DNA of 10,198 bases from Candidatus Stercoripulliclostridium pullicola (GCA_017694145.1 JADINF010000031.1:1-10198); one strand, 5' to 3'. Numbered from the stretch's first letter, positions 1-5,751 are shown. Numbers and translations: made by a program. The notes: generated by a model not told the origin, from the letters alone.

Positions 1-36
1 AAGTCTCGTGGGCTCGGAGATGTGTATAAGAGACAG
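1..36. other. Sequencing adapter remnant (Nextera/Tn5), not genomic
   Basis: Positions 18-36 read AGATGTGTATAAGAGACAG, the 19-bp Tn5 mosaic end used in Nextera libraries, and positions 3-17 match the read-2 adapter arm joined to it. This is known library chemistry, not a biological transposon end. Real sequence begins at 37 with the reverse complement of a ribosome binding site. The adapter should be trimmed, and the contig end here is artificial. Confidence 0.97.
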
Positions 37-73
37 GTTATTCTCCTTAATAATCTCTTAAATTTGTGGTTGT
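37..73 (-). promoter_or_regulatory. rplJ-rplL spacer with the rplL ribosome binding site
   Basis: Read on the minus strand, this spacer follows the rplJ stop codon and ends in AAGGAGAATAAC, directly at the adapter junction. AAGGAG followed by six bases is the spacing expected just before a start codon. rplL (L7/L12) normally follows rplJ, so the contig seems to stop one base before its ATG. That rplL comes next is inferred from conserved gene order; no coding sequence is present. Confidence 0.7.
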
Positions 74-577
74 TCAGGCGTTAGCCTCTTGCTTCTTCGC
101 AATAGCGTCGATAACTCTTGCGAATGCGGCGATGGGCGCTTGCAACATTCCGAGAACCTGAGCGATGAGCCCTTCTCTGGACGGCAGCGACGCGAGTTTC
201 TTGCAGCCGGCTTCGTCGAGGAATATACCGTCGACCATACCGCACTTGATCTTCATCTTCTTGAACGCCGCGGATTTGTCGCTCGCGATCTTCGCGGGAG
301 CGGCAAGATTCTCGCCGCCGAACGCTACCGCCGTGGGTCCGTTCAGGGCTTCGTCGAACTGGTTGTAGCCGAGTTCGTTGAAAGCGAGTTTCAGAAGTCT
401 GTTCTTGATTACGGCGTATTTGACGTCGTTCTTACGGAATTCGTTACGGAGTTCCGTATCCTGCGCAACGCTGATACCGCAGTAATCGATAAGCACAACG
501 GAAGAAGCGGAAGTGATCATTTTCTTGATCTCTTCGACCTGTTGCACCTTTTGTTCCATGATCGCTTTGGATGCCAT
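74..577 (-). CDS. rplJ: 50S ribosomal protein L10
   Basis: L10 is the base of the ribosomal stalk: its N-terminal domain binds 23S rRNA next to L11, and its C-terminal helix carries the L7/L12 dimers that recruit translation GTPases. The 167 residues match the usual length. Family signatures visible are VVLIDYCGISVAQDTELR (about 27-44), VKYAVIKNRLLKLA (52-65), NGPTAVAFGG (79-88) and APAKIA (93-98), followed by the alanine-rich C-terminal helix. The ATG at 577 follows a GGAGG site (583-587) at good distance. The gene has its own promoter (729-757) and a structured leader, the usual arrangement for L10 autoregulation. It is complete, ending in TGA 37 bases before the adapter. Identification is firm. 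Confidence 0.98.
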   Translation of the reverse strand: MASKAIMEQKVQQVEEIKKMITSASSVVLIDYCGISVAQDTELRNEFRKNDVKYAVIKNRLLKLAFNELGYNQFDEALNGPTAVAFGGENLAAPAKIASDKSAAFKKMKIKCGMVDGIFLDEAGCKKLASLPSREGLIAQVLGMLQAPIAAFARVIDAIAKKQEANA

Positions 578-722
578 ACATACCTCCTTCTATAATTGAA
601 TAACTCCGTCCCTGAAGAAACGGAGTTACGACGAGAAATCATAATCGGCATTTCTTCTGCGTACGCTCCTCATAAAGGAATTATATCTTCCGACACGCAC
701 GGTCTTAGAAGGAATAGAGTTT
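578..722 (-). ncRNA. Probable L10 leader (autoregulatory 5' UTR of rplJ)
   Basis: The predicted transcript start near 722 leaves about 145 untranslated bases before rplJ. Early in the leader, CTAAGACCGTGCGTGTCGG resembles the conserved 5' part of the L10-binding leader, in which L10 with L7/L12 binds a kinked helix. Its TGCGT can pair with ACGCA further on (near 659-664). A second hairpin sits next to the ribosome binding site: TAACTCCGT (620-628) pairs with ACGGAGTTA (601-609) around a 10-base loop. I see no long T run after that hairpin, so control of translation initiation looks likelier than termination. The match to the known leader is from memory of the family, not from a search. Confidence 0.65.
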
Positions 723-723
723 A

Positions 724-757
724 ATGACATTATATCCGCGTGCGGATATAATGTCAA
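724..757 (-). promoter_or_regulatory. rplJ promoter, perfect sigma-A consensus inside a palindrome
   Basis: On the minus strand the -35 box is TTGACA (757-752) and the -10 box is TATAAT (734-729), separated by exactly 17 bases: a full consensus match. Both boxes lie in a perfect inverted repeat of 15-bp arms (725-739 and 742-756) around GT. By symmetry the plus strand carries ATGACA (724-729), 17 bases, then TATAAT (747-752), a five-of-six plus six-of-six promoter pointing into the 3' end of rplA. In readthrough RNA from rplA the repeat would form a long hairpin, but no T run follows, so it is not a standard terminator. Confidence 0.88.
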
Positions 758-776
758 TCGATTTTAAGTTGTTAAG

Positions 777-1457
777 TTATTGTTTGTAGTTTACCTTGAT
801 CCCGGGGCCCATCGTCGAGGAAAGCACTACGCTCTTGAGATAGGTGCCTTTCGCCGCGGCGGGTTTCGCCTTGATGATGGCGTCCATAAGGACGGTAAGG
901 TTTTCGGAAAGCTTCTCTACGCCGAAGGACTTTTTGCCGATGGGGCAGTGGATGATAGCGGTCTTGTCCACTCTGTATTCCACTTTACCGGCTTTGATGT
1001 CGTGAATGGCTTTGGTGATGTCCATCGTGACGGTGCCGCTCTTCGGGGTAGGCATCAAGCCTTTAGGTCCGAGCAATTTACCCAGACGACCTACCTGACC
1101 CATCATGTCGGGAGTCGTTACGCAGGTGTCGAAGTCGAACCAGCCGCCCTGTATCTTGGCGATGATCTCTTCCGCGCCCACGATGTCGGCGCCTGCGGCT
1201 GCCGCTTCGTCCGCTTTCGCGCCCTTCGCTATGACGAGCACGCGAACGGTCTTACCGGTTCCGTTGGGGAGAACTACCACGCCCCTGACCTGCTGGTCGG
1301 CGTGACGGGGATCTACGCCCAGCTTGACGGAAATCTCTATGGTTTCGTCAAACTTCGCTTTCGCGGTCGCTACCGCGAGTCCGAGCGCTTCCTGCGCTTC
1401 GTAAGCTTTGCTCTTGTCGTACAGTTTGAGAGAATCTCTGTAATTCTTGCCTTTCAT
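777..1457 (-). CDS. rplA: 50S ribosomal protein L1
   Basis: L1 forms the mobile L1 stalk that moves deacylated tRNA out of the E site, and in many bacteria it also represses its own operon by binding mRNA. Domain I residues include FDETIEISVKLGVDPRHADQQVRG and VVLPNGTGKTVRVLVIAKG, then the LGKLLGPKGLMPTPKSGTV signature near the middle, then VEYRVDKTAIIHCPIGKKSF and the closing TMGPGIKVN. Two ATG codons are possible, at 1463 and 1457. The GGAGGG site (1465-1470) is only one base from the first but seven from the second, so I choose 1457, giving 226 residues. The gene starts 13 bases after the rplK stop and is likely coupled to it. No terminator is seen before the rplJ promoter. Confidence 0.97.
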   Translation of the reverse strand: MKGKNYRDSLKLYDKSKAYEAQEALGLAVATAKAKFDETIEISVKLGVDPRHADQQVRGVVVLPNGTGKTVRVLVIAKGAKADEAAAAGADIVGAEEIIAKIQGGWFDFDTCVTTPDMMGQVGRLGKLLGPKGLMPTPKSGTVTMDITKAIHDIKAGKVEYRVDKTAIIHCPIGKKSFGVEKLSENLTVLMDAIIKAKPAAAKGTYLKSVVLSSTMGPGIKVNYKQ

Positions 1458-1470
1458 TGCCATGCCCTCC

Positions 1471-1896
1471 TTATTCCTCTACGAGTACGCCCATGCTACG
1501 CGCGGTGCCGGCTATCATGGACATAGCCGCTTCGAGACTCGCCGCGTTGAGGTCCGCCATCTTGACTTTGGCGATCTCTTCGAGTTGAGCTTTACTGAGC
1601 GTCGCGACCTTGGTGCGGTTGGGGGTAGCGCTTCCGGATTCTATCTTGCATGCTTTCTTGATAAGCACGGGAGCCGGAGGCGTCTTGAGAATAAAGGTAA
1701 AGGAACGGTCGGCATAGATCGTGATGATCACGGGGATAATAAGACCTTCTTTATCCTTCGTCTTATCGTTGAAATCTTTGGTGAACGACGGAATGTTGAT
1801 GCCGTGAGGTCCCAAAGTGGAGCCTACAGGCGGTCCGGGCGTTGCTTTGCCCGCGGGCAGTTGTAGTTTAACTACTGCAGAAATTTTCTTTGCCAT
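1471..1896 (-). CDS. rplK: 50S ribosomal protein L11
   Basis: L11 binds the GTPase-associated region of 23S rRNA and helps factor-dependent GTP hydrolysis. Its 141 residues match the family length. The N-terminal domain has VVKLQLPAGKATPGPPVG; the C-terminal RNA-binding domain has YADRSFTFILKTPPAPVLIKKA and ends in the conserved GTARSMGV. One segment is unusual: after PPVG the protein reads STLGPHGINIPSF, where most bacteria have PALGQHG(V/L)NIMEF. This replaces a proline in the thiopeptide-binding pocket by Ser26 and a glutamine by Pro30. The start at 1896 has a GGAGG site (1906-1910) nine bases away. A 6-bp stem (1895-1900 with 1913-1918) would hold that site in its loop and the start codon partly in the stem. 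Confidence 0.98.
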   Translation of the reverse strand: MAKKISAVVKLQLPAGKATPGPPVGSTLGPHGINIPSFTKDFNDKTKDKEGLIIPVIITIYADRSFTFILKTPPAPVLIKKACKIESGSATPNRTKVATLSKAQLEEIAKVKMADLNAASLEAAMSMIAGTARSMGVLVEE

Positions 1897-1929
1897 AGTC
1901 GGATACCTCCTTGACTATCAGGTTCGAAC

Positions 1930-1956
1930 GAGCGGCACTTTGGGATTTTGCCGCTC
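1930..1956 (-). promoter_or_regulatory. Hairpin in the nusG-rplK spacer, candidate L1 control site
   Basis: GAGCGGCA (minus strand, 1956-1949) pairs perfectly with TGCCGCTC (1937-1930) around an 11-base loop. No T run follows, so it is not a normal terminator. The 5' side is preceded by TGGGAG and the 3' side is followed at a distance by TGAT, loosely like the L1-binding loop of 23S rRNA. In known bacteria L1 represses the rplK-rplA mRNA at such a site. The hairpin is seen; the L1 role is inference. Confidence 0.4.
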
Positions 1957-1985
1957 TCCCATTTGCTGTAAATATTGTTATTCGT

Positions 1986-2519
1986 TCAGTTAGCCAGCTT
2001 TTCTATCTGGTTGAACTCCAGTTCGACGGGCGTCTGTCTGCCGAACATGTGCACGATGACCTTGACCTTCTGCTTGTCGGGATATATCTCTTCCACGACG
2101 GCAAGGAAGGTTTCGAGAGGACCGGATACGATGCGTACGTTGTCGCCCACTTCCACGTGGAAATCCGCCGCGGAGATCTTCTCCAGTCCTATACGCTTCA
2201 CTTCGTCCGCGGTAAGAGGAAGAGCTTTGCCTTCCGGTCCCACGAAGCCGCTTACGCCGCGCACGTTTTTGACCATATAACCGACCTGATCGGTGTATAT
2301 CATCTTGATGTATACGTAGCCGGGGAATTTCTTGCGCTCGACCACTTTGCGTTTACCGTTCTTTTCTACGATGTCTTCTTCGGTAGGTATGACGATCTCG
2401 AAAATATAATCGTGAAGATTATTGAGTTCGACCATCGTTTCCAACGTATTTTTTACGAGAGTTTCATACGAAGAAAAGGTGCGTATAACATACCACTTTG
2501 CGTTCTCGATATTTTCCAT
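1986..2519 (-). CDS. nusG: Transcription elongation factor NusG
   Basis: NusG binds the RNA polymerase clamp, modulates elongation and pausing, and links polymerase to Rho or the ribosome. The 177 residues contain an NGN domain (about 8-112) beginning AKWYVIRTFSSYE, with VERKKFPGYVYIKM and VRGVSGFVG, then a KOW domain (about 121-150) with VGDNVRIVSGPLETFLAVV and the closing RQTPVELEFNQIEKL. It lies nine bases after secE, with an AGAGGGG binding site in that gap, so the two are co-transcribed, as in most bacteria. Length and motifs are ordinary. An 97-base spacer with a hairpin separates it from rplK. Confidence 0.98.
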   Translation of the reverse strand: MENIENAKWYVIRTFSSYETLVKNTLETMVELNNLHDYIFEIVIPTEEDIVEKNGKRKVVERKKFPGYVYIKMIYTDQVGYMVKNVRGVSGFVGPEGKALPLTADEVKRIGLEKISAADFHVEVGDNVRIVSGPLETFLAVVEEIYPDKQKVKVIVHMFGRQTPVELEFNQIEKLAN

Positions 2520-2528
2520 ACGCCCCTC

Positions 2529-2894
2529 TTATTCTATACCGACCAGCAATCTGAGCAACGCGAGCAGTCCGGAATCGAACGCCGTGATGATCACGAGGAA
2601 GAACAGTACCACGAATATTACCGTACCCGTATTTGCAAGTACGCCGGGATTGTTCTTAGTGCGCTTCATGCTCGGCCAATCGACTTTCTTGAGCTCCGAG
2701 ATCATTTCACGGAAGCCCTTTGCCATTCTCTGGAATACGTTGAGCTGTCCGTTATTGCCGGTAGTTTTGGAATTCTTTGCCGAATTGGACTTGGCGGGCT
2801 TATTCTTCTTGGCAGGCTGAGCCTCTATGTTTTTCTGAGTCTCGACCGTGCTTTCGTCCACGCCCATGTCCAGTTTGACATCTTTTTTAGCCAT
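2529..2894 (-). CDS. secE: Preprotein translocase subunit SecE
   Basis: SecE clamps the two halves of the SecY channel. The conserved core is present: an amphipathic helix ending in the signature ELKKVDWPS (about 67-75) and a single membrane helix (about 90-112). The protein has 121 residues, longer than the short Gram-positive SecE proteins of about 60-75. The excess is a lysine, asparagine and serine-rich N-terminus (about 1-50) that looks disordered. The gene starts 11 bases after rpmG, with a GGAGG site (2901-2905) six bases from the ATG, so translation with rpmG is probably coupled. Confidence 0.95.
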   Translation of the reverse strand: MAKKDVKLDMGVDESTVETQKNIEAQPAKKNKPAKSNSAKNSKTTGNNGQLNVFQRMAKGFREMISELKKVDWPSMKRTKNNPGVLANTGTVIFVVLFFLVIITAFDSGLLALLRLLVGIE

Positions 2895-2905
2895 ATAAAG
2901 CCTCC

Positions 2906-3070
2906 CTATTTGGTCTCTTTATGGACGGTATGCTTTTTGCAGAATCTGCAGTATTTCTTGAGCTCGATCCTGTCGGGAGTATTCTTCTTGTTTTTGGTCG
3001 TGTCGTAGTTGCGTTGTTTGCACTCGGTGCAGGCAAGCGTGATCTTCTCGTTCTTCTTGTTGTCGGCCAT
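2906..3070 (-). CDS. rpmG: 50S ribosomal protein L33, zinc-binding type
   Basis: This 54-residue reading frame starts MADNKKNEKITLACTEC and ends CKKHTVHKETK. L33 is a small protein near the ribosomal E site. It holds two CxxC pairs, Cys14/Cys17 and Cys41/Cys44, so it is the zinc-binding (C+) form; the family also has cysteine-free copies used under zinc limitation. RNYDTTKNKK and the spacing of the pairs fit the family. The ATG at 3070 follows an AGAGGAAGG site. It is the first gene after the promoter at 3148-3176 and leads into secE, the normal Gram-positive order. No tRNA-Trp gene lies between them, unlike in some relatives. Confidence 0.95.
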   Translation of the reverse strand: MADNKKNEKITLACTECKQRNYDTTKNKKNTPDRIELKKYCRFCKKHTVHKETK

Positions 3071-3100
3071 ATACGGTACCTTCCTCTACCCGTGAGGGTA

Positions 3101-3141
3101 ATTTTTTACATTCAAAAAATGACACCCCTTCAGACGGGTGC
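3101..3141 (-). terminator. Possible attenuator in the rpmG leader, also the only candidate acpP terminator
   Basis: On the minus strand CACCC (3140-3136) pairs with GGGTG (3127-3123), plus a G-U pair, and is followed by CATTTTTTG (T run 3119-3114). This looks like an intrinsic terminator. It lies right after the predicted rpmG transcript start (about 3141), so it would affect new rpmG transcripts as well as acpP readthrough. The T run can also pair with AAAAAAT (3107-3101 on the minus strand), giving a competing 7-bp stem. Both structures are seen; regulation is inferred. Confidence 0.45.
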
Positions 3142-3147
3142 TTATTT

Positions 3148-3176
3148 ACTATACCACTAACCTCGCACGCTGTCAA
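3148..3176 (-). promoter_or_regulatory. Promoter of rpmG-secE-nusG
   Basis: The minus strand has TTGACA (3176-3171), 17 bases, then TATAGT (3153-3148): a perfect -35 and a five-of-six -10. Transcription should start near 3141, about 70 bases before rpmG. It lies in the spacer just after acpP. Confidence 0.85.
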
Positions 3177-3208
3177 ACAATTTCGAAGTCAAATTAACAA
3201 AATTTGCT

Positions 3209-3436
3209 TTATTTTGCGTGACTTGAAATGAATGCCACCACGTCTGCGACGGTTTTGACGTTCTGCATCTCGGAATCGTCGAATTCGATACCGAATTCGG
3301 TTTCCATGGCGATGAGCATCTGAACGATATCGAGGCTGTCAGCCTGAAGATCGGTAATGAAATCGCTCGTTTCTTTGACCTTACTCTCTTCGATACCGAG
3401 CTGTTCGGCAATAAGTTTTCTCACTTTTTCAAACAT
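3209..3436 (-). CDS. acpP: Acyl carrier protein
   Basis: ACP carries growing fatty acyl chains on a phosphopantetheine arm. The 75-residue protein has the attachment motif QADSLD with Ser34, the N-terminal helix MFEKVRKLIAEQLG and the C-terminal TVADVVAFI. Two positions differ from the usual DLGADSLDxVE: Gln31 replaces glycine, and Gln39 replaces the helix-II glutamate that many fatty acid enzymes contact. It may still be the housekeeping ACP. The start at 3436 is set by AGGAG (3449-3453) about 12 bases upstream, and by family length; a longer in-frame start at 3523 lacks ACP homology and would begin in the -35 box. It has its own promoter. No fatty acid synthesis genes adjoin it here. Confidence 0.93.
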   Translation of the reverse strand: MFEKVRKLIAEQLGIEESKVKETSDFITDLQADSLDIVQMLIAMETEFGIEFDDSEMQNVKTVADVVAFISSHAK

Positions 3437-3494
3437 ATATAATACTTGCTCCTGTAATTCCCGGTTTTCGCGCGCAAGGCGCGTGTATATAAAT

Positions 3495-3523
3495 ATGATA
3501 CAACATCGCAGGGCTTTTTGCAA
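3495..3523 (-). promoter_or_regulatory. Promoter of acpP
   Basis: The minus strand has TTGCAA (3523-3518), 17 bases, then TATCAT (3500-3495). Transcription would start near 3488, about 50 bases before acpP. The leader holds a small GC hairpin: CGCGC (3483-3479 on the minus strand) pairs with GCGCG (3475-3471). The promoter sits directly behind the terminator of the upstream operon. Confidence 0.75.
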
Positions 3524-3558
3524 GTCAAAATATATCGGCGTAATTTGATGTTATTCGC

Positions 3559-3588
3559 AAAAAAAAGCGGGAAGTCCGAGCTTCCCGC
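3559..3588 (-). terminator. Intrinsic terminator of operon 2
   Basis: GCGGGAAG (3588-3581) pairs perfectly with CTTCCCGC (3574-3567) around six bases and is followed by eight T residues (3566-3559) on the minus strand. It lies 27 bases after the stop of the 3616-4590 gene and separates the membrane-protein operon from acpP. Confidence 0.95.
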
Positions 3589-3615
3589 AATTATTGATAT
3601 AAGATATCGAGAACT

Positions 3616-4590
3616 TTATTGAATGTTGTAGGTTTCGCCGGAGGGCGCGTCCGCCAGAACGTATGCGTTCTTCTTCGCGAAGAAGGGCAGAATGAAAAGC
3701 ACGAGCGAGCAGATCCAGGCTATGAGCCAACCTACGCCGAGCATAACGGTGGCGGGGTCTCCGCTGAAGAAGAAACCGGAAACGTTGGCGCTGACCGCGC
3801 TTTCCGCGACTTCGCTGTTGGAGAGCACGAGCGCGCAGACCGCTATAAGCGTAATGAGCACGAAGTTGATGAGCGCCGCCACGCTGAAACATCTGGGAGA
3901 CTTGCCTTTAGCAAGCTTCACGACGTATTTTACAGCGATGCACACAAATCCGATCACGACTATGAGAGTGATGAAGGGAATGGCGTAAGCGAATATCTGC
4001 GCCGTGGTCGCGTTACCGCTGATGTTGGCGATTACGGTGTCGTAGTAGCCTTCGCCCGAACCGGTGAAAATCGCTATTATCGCCGCGATAAGAGCTATAC
4101 CGGAAGCGCTGTAGGTCTCTGCACGGACAGCGGTTTCGTTGAATTTAAGCACGGTAAGCAGCAGGAATATGACAGCCGCCGCTACCGCGACGATCGCCGT
4201 CGCTATGGAAATGCCCTTATAAGGTTTACGTTTGTAAACGGGAGCTTTGGGCGCGGGCGGAGGATCCACGGGACGCGAGTACGGATCGTACTGCAGAAGC
4301 GGTTGGTTCTGCGAAGTGTACGGCACGAGCGCGATCGGCTGTACGATCGGAGGCATCTGTACTATACTCGGAGGCGTGGGAACGGCATTATTGGCGTTGC
4401 CCGCCATAGGGCTCAACTGACTCGGAGAATTGCCCATACAGTAGAGCGCGCCGTCGGGTCCCTGTACAGGCTGTCCGTTCGGGAGCGGCGGTACGCCGAA
4501 TCCCAGGGAATTCTTATCCACGGGCACCCATCTTCCGGCTTCAGTGGCGTTTACTGCACCTTGATTGTTCTGATTTACGTTTTTATCCAT
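3616..4590 (-). CDS. Motif-bearing four-helix membrane protein, last gene of operon 2
   Basis: Unrecognised protein of 324 residues. The first 77 are rich in Asn, Gly, Pro and Gln, including GFGVPPLPNGQPVQGPDG, and look disordered. The shared motif follows (78-101): MPPIVQPIALVPYTSQNQPL, then QYDPYSRPVDPPPAPKAP. Membrane helices lie near 126-148, 198-224, 233-256 and 283-303. A basic turn (KLAKGKSPR) between helices 2 and 3 and the AKK after helix 4 support a cytoplasmic N-terminus and motif. The outer loop between TM1 and TM2 (about 149-197) may hold one more weak hydrophobic stretch (160-176). LGVGWL at the start of TM4 resembles the GYG signature of its neighbours. The start lies six bases after the stop of 4597-4971, and its GAGGAGGG site is inside that gene, so translation is coupled. 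Confidence 0.85.
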   Translation of the reverse strand: MDKNVNQNNQGAVNATEAGRWVPVDKNSLGFGVPPLPNGQPVQGPDGALYCMGNSPSQLSPMAGNANNAVPTPPSIVQMPPIVQPIALVPYTSQNQPLLQYDPYSRPVDPPPAPKAPVYKRKPYKGISIATAIVAVAAAVIFLLLTVLKFNETAVRAETYSASGIALIAAIIAIFTGSGEGYYDTVIANISGNATTAQIFAYAIPFITLIVVIGFVCIAVKYVVKLAKGKSPRCFSVAALINFVLITLIAVCALVLSNSEVAESAVSANVSGFFFSGDPATVMLGVGWLIAWICSLVLFILPFFAKKNAYVLADAPSGETYNIQ

Positions 4591-4596
4591 ACGGGC

Positions 4597-4971
4597 TTAA
4601 CCCTCCTCGTTGGTTACGTTGCTTGCCTGATCATCTCCACCGAAAGGCACGAACGCTATCGGAGCGATGATAGGATTAAGCTGGCAGACTGACGGAGCGA
4701 TAGCCACCGGTACCGGCGCGCTGTGCGTCTGCGGTCCGTAGTGCATCAGAGGGCTGTAAGTCCTGCCGTATTCGTCTACGGAGGTGTACACGGGAAGACC
4801 CATGGGCATACCGTTGGATTGAACGGGTATTCCGCCGACGTTAGGCAAAGTTATAGCCGTCGCCGCGGTCTGAACCATCGGGAAAGGTCCCGCTTGCGGC
4901 TGTTGCATAGGTCCGTGCGCTCTGGCTATGTTATCGGCGACCGCACATTGCTTATTCTTATTTCTTCTCAT
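4597..4971 (-). CDS. Small soluble motif protein, partner of the 3616-4590 gene
   Basis: Unrecognised protein of 124 residues, without signal peptide or membrane helix. It starts MRRNKNKQ, is then rich in Pro, Gln, Met and Gly, and carries a variant of the cluster motif at the C-terminal end (97-109): QLNPIIAPIAFVPF, followed by GGDDQ. The QxQPL half is lost, and the tail is short (NVTNEEG). APVPVAIAP just before the motif matches the PVPVAxPAD seen in the two other small proteins. Its middle (LPNVGGIPVQSNGMPMGLPVYTS) loosely resembles the N-terminus of the next gene, as if both came from one duplication. AGGAG seven bases before the ATG sets the start. Role unknown; probably cytoplasmic. Confidence 0.75.
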   Translation of the reverse strand: MRRNKNKQCAVADNIARAHGPMQQPQAGPFPMVQTAATAITLPNVGGIPVQSNGMPMGLPVYTSVDEYGRTYSPLMHYGPQTHSAPVPVAIAPSVCQLNPIIAPIAFVPFGGDDQASNVTNEEG

Positions 4972-5028
4972 AGCAATTCTCCTGTACCCTGTTCGGGTTG
5001 AGATATTTGTTTCGGTGTTAAATTATGA

Positions 5029-5057
5029 TACGCACACGCGCAAAGCGCGGGTGCGTA
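5029..5057 (-). other. Hairpin inside operon 2
   Basis: TACGCAC (5057-5051) and CGCGC (5049-5045 region) pair with GCGCG and GTGCGTA around a TTT loop, with one mismatch: 12 paired bases. It is followed on the minus strand by TCATAATTTAAC, too poor in T for a confident terminator. It may cause partial termination or mark an RNA processing site between the third and fourth gene of the operon. Confidence 0.6.
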
Positions 5058-5067
5058 AGCAGTCGGA

Positions 5068-5751
5068 TTAATTCTTCTCGTTGGCGGAAAGCCAGGAGAT
5101 GAGCACGTTGATAAGGCATATCACCGCTACTCCGTACAGGCCGTATCCTACGGAAGCGTCACCGCCGATGACCGACATCAGTATCGCAACAAGCGCGGCT
5201 ACCAAAGCGAGCGCGGACATTATCTTGGCGAAAAGGTTGACGCCTTTACGCATAACTCCGATGAGAGCGCCGATCAAAGTGAGGACAGCGAACACGGCGA
5301 CAAGAATGATCGACAACGTGGTGATATCGGTCCATTCGGGCGAGCCGAAGAAGTTGATTATGATATCGAGGCCGGAAGTATTGTCGATAAGTCCGATATA
5401 TTCGGCGGCTACCCACTTGGCTATCACGTAGATACCGAGGATCACCAAGCTGAAAAGCGCGACGACGATAGCGGCGGCGCTTGCCTTTTTCTTGGCGGGA
5501 GCGGCGACGATCGCCTCTTCTTCTTCATAGTACTCGTCTTCGGCGACGTCCTCTTCGTAGACGTCTTCCTCATCGTACATGTAGAGCGGCTGATCCTGAG
5601 TGGAATACGGAACGAACGCTATAGGTTGGATTATAGGCGTCAACTGAACGGGTCTGACCGGCGACGATACGGGCACGTTCTTTTTCTTGTTTTCCGCTTC
5701 GGGTGTTTCCGCAGGTACCGGCTGATTTACGGCATCATGCTTTTTTGCCAT
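5068..5751 (-). CDS. Fused motif plus four-helix membrane protein
   Basis: Unrecognised protein of 227 residues, the most compact fused form in the cluster. A charged N-terminus (1-30) leads to the full motif (36-56): QLTPIIQPIAFVPYSTQ then DQPL. After it comes YMYDEEDVYEEDVAEDEYY and EEEE (57-79), an acidic, tyrosine-rich stretch, then a short basic hinge (AKKKAS). Membrane helices lie near 92-112, 143-167, 173-195 and 201-222. The outer loop between TM1 and TM2 is only about 30 residues. MRKG between TM2 and TM3 supports a cytoplasmic N-terminus. VGYGLYG opens TM4, the signature shared with the 7961-8848 and 6100-7392 proteins. GAGGAGG lies eight bases before the ATG. Confidence 0.87.
   Translation of the reverse strand: MAKKHDAVNQPVPAETPEAENKKKNVPVSSPVRPVQLTPIIQPIAFVPYSTQDQPLYMYDEEDVYEEDVAEDEYYEEEEAIVAAPAKKKASAAAIVVALFSLVILGIYVIAKWVAAEYIGLIDNTSGLDIIINFFGSPEWTDITTLSIILVAVFAVLTLIGALIGVMRKGVNLFAKIMSALALVAALVAILMSVIGGDASVGYGLYGVAVICLINVLISWLSANEKN

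Noticed and set aside
1..36. Tn5-like transposon end
   Set aside because: The match includes the synthetic Nextera adapter arm, and no transposase or second end is present; it is a library artefact.
1911..3008. 365-residue plus-strand reading frame
   Set aside because: It lies opposite nusG, secE and part of rpmG, has no binding site or recognisable domain, and is a shadow of minus-strand codon use.
3087..3107. Plus-strand terminator: TACCC/GGGTA stem, GTGA loop, then a T run
   Set aside because: The stem is only five pairs, and no plus-strand gene lies upstream; the T run is better explained by the rpmG leader structures.
3437..3523. N-terminal extension of the acyl carrier protein
   Set aside because: The extra residues do not match ACP, cross the predicted -10 box and have no binding site; the start at 3436 gives the normal family length.
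5029..5057. Strong terminator splitting operon 2
   Set aside because: The stem is good but the following TCATAATTTAAC lacks a T run, and no promoter is visible before the 4971 start; I keep it as a hairpin only.
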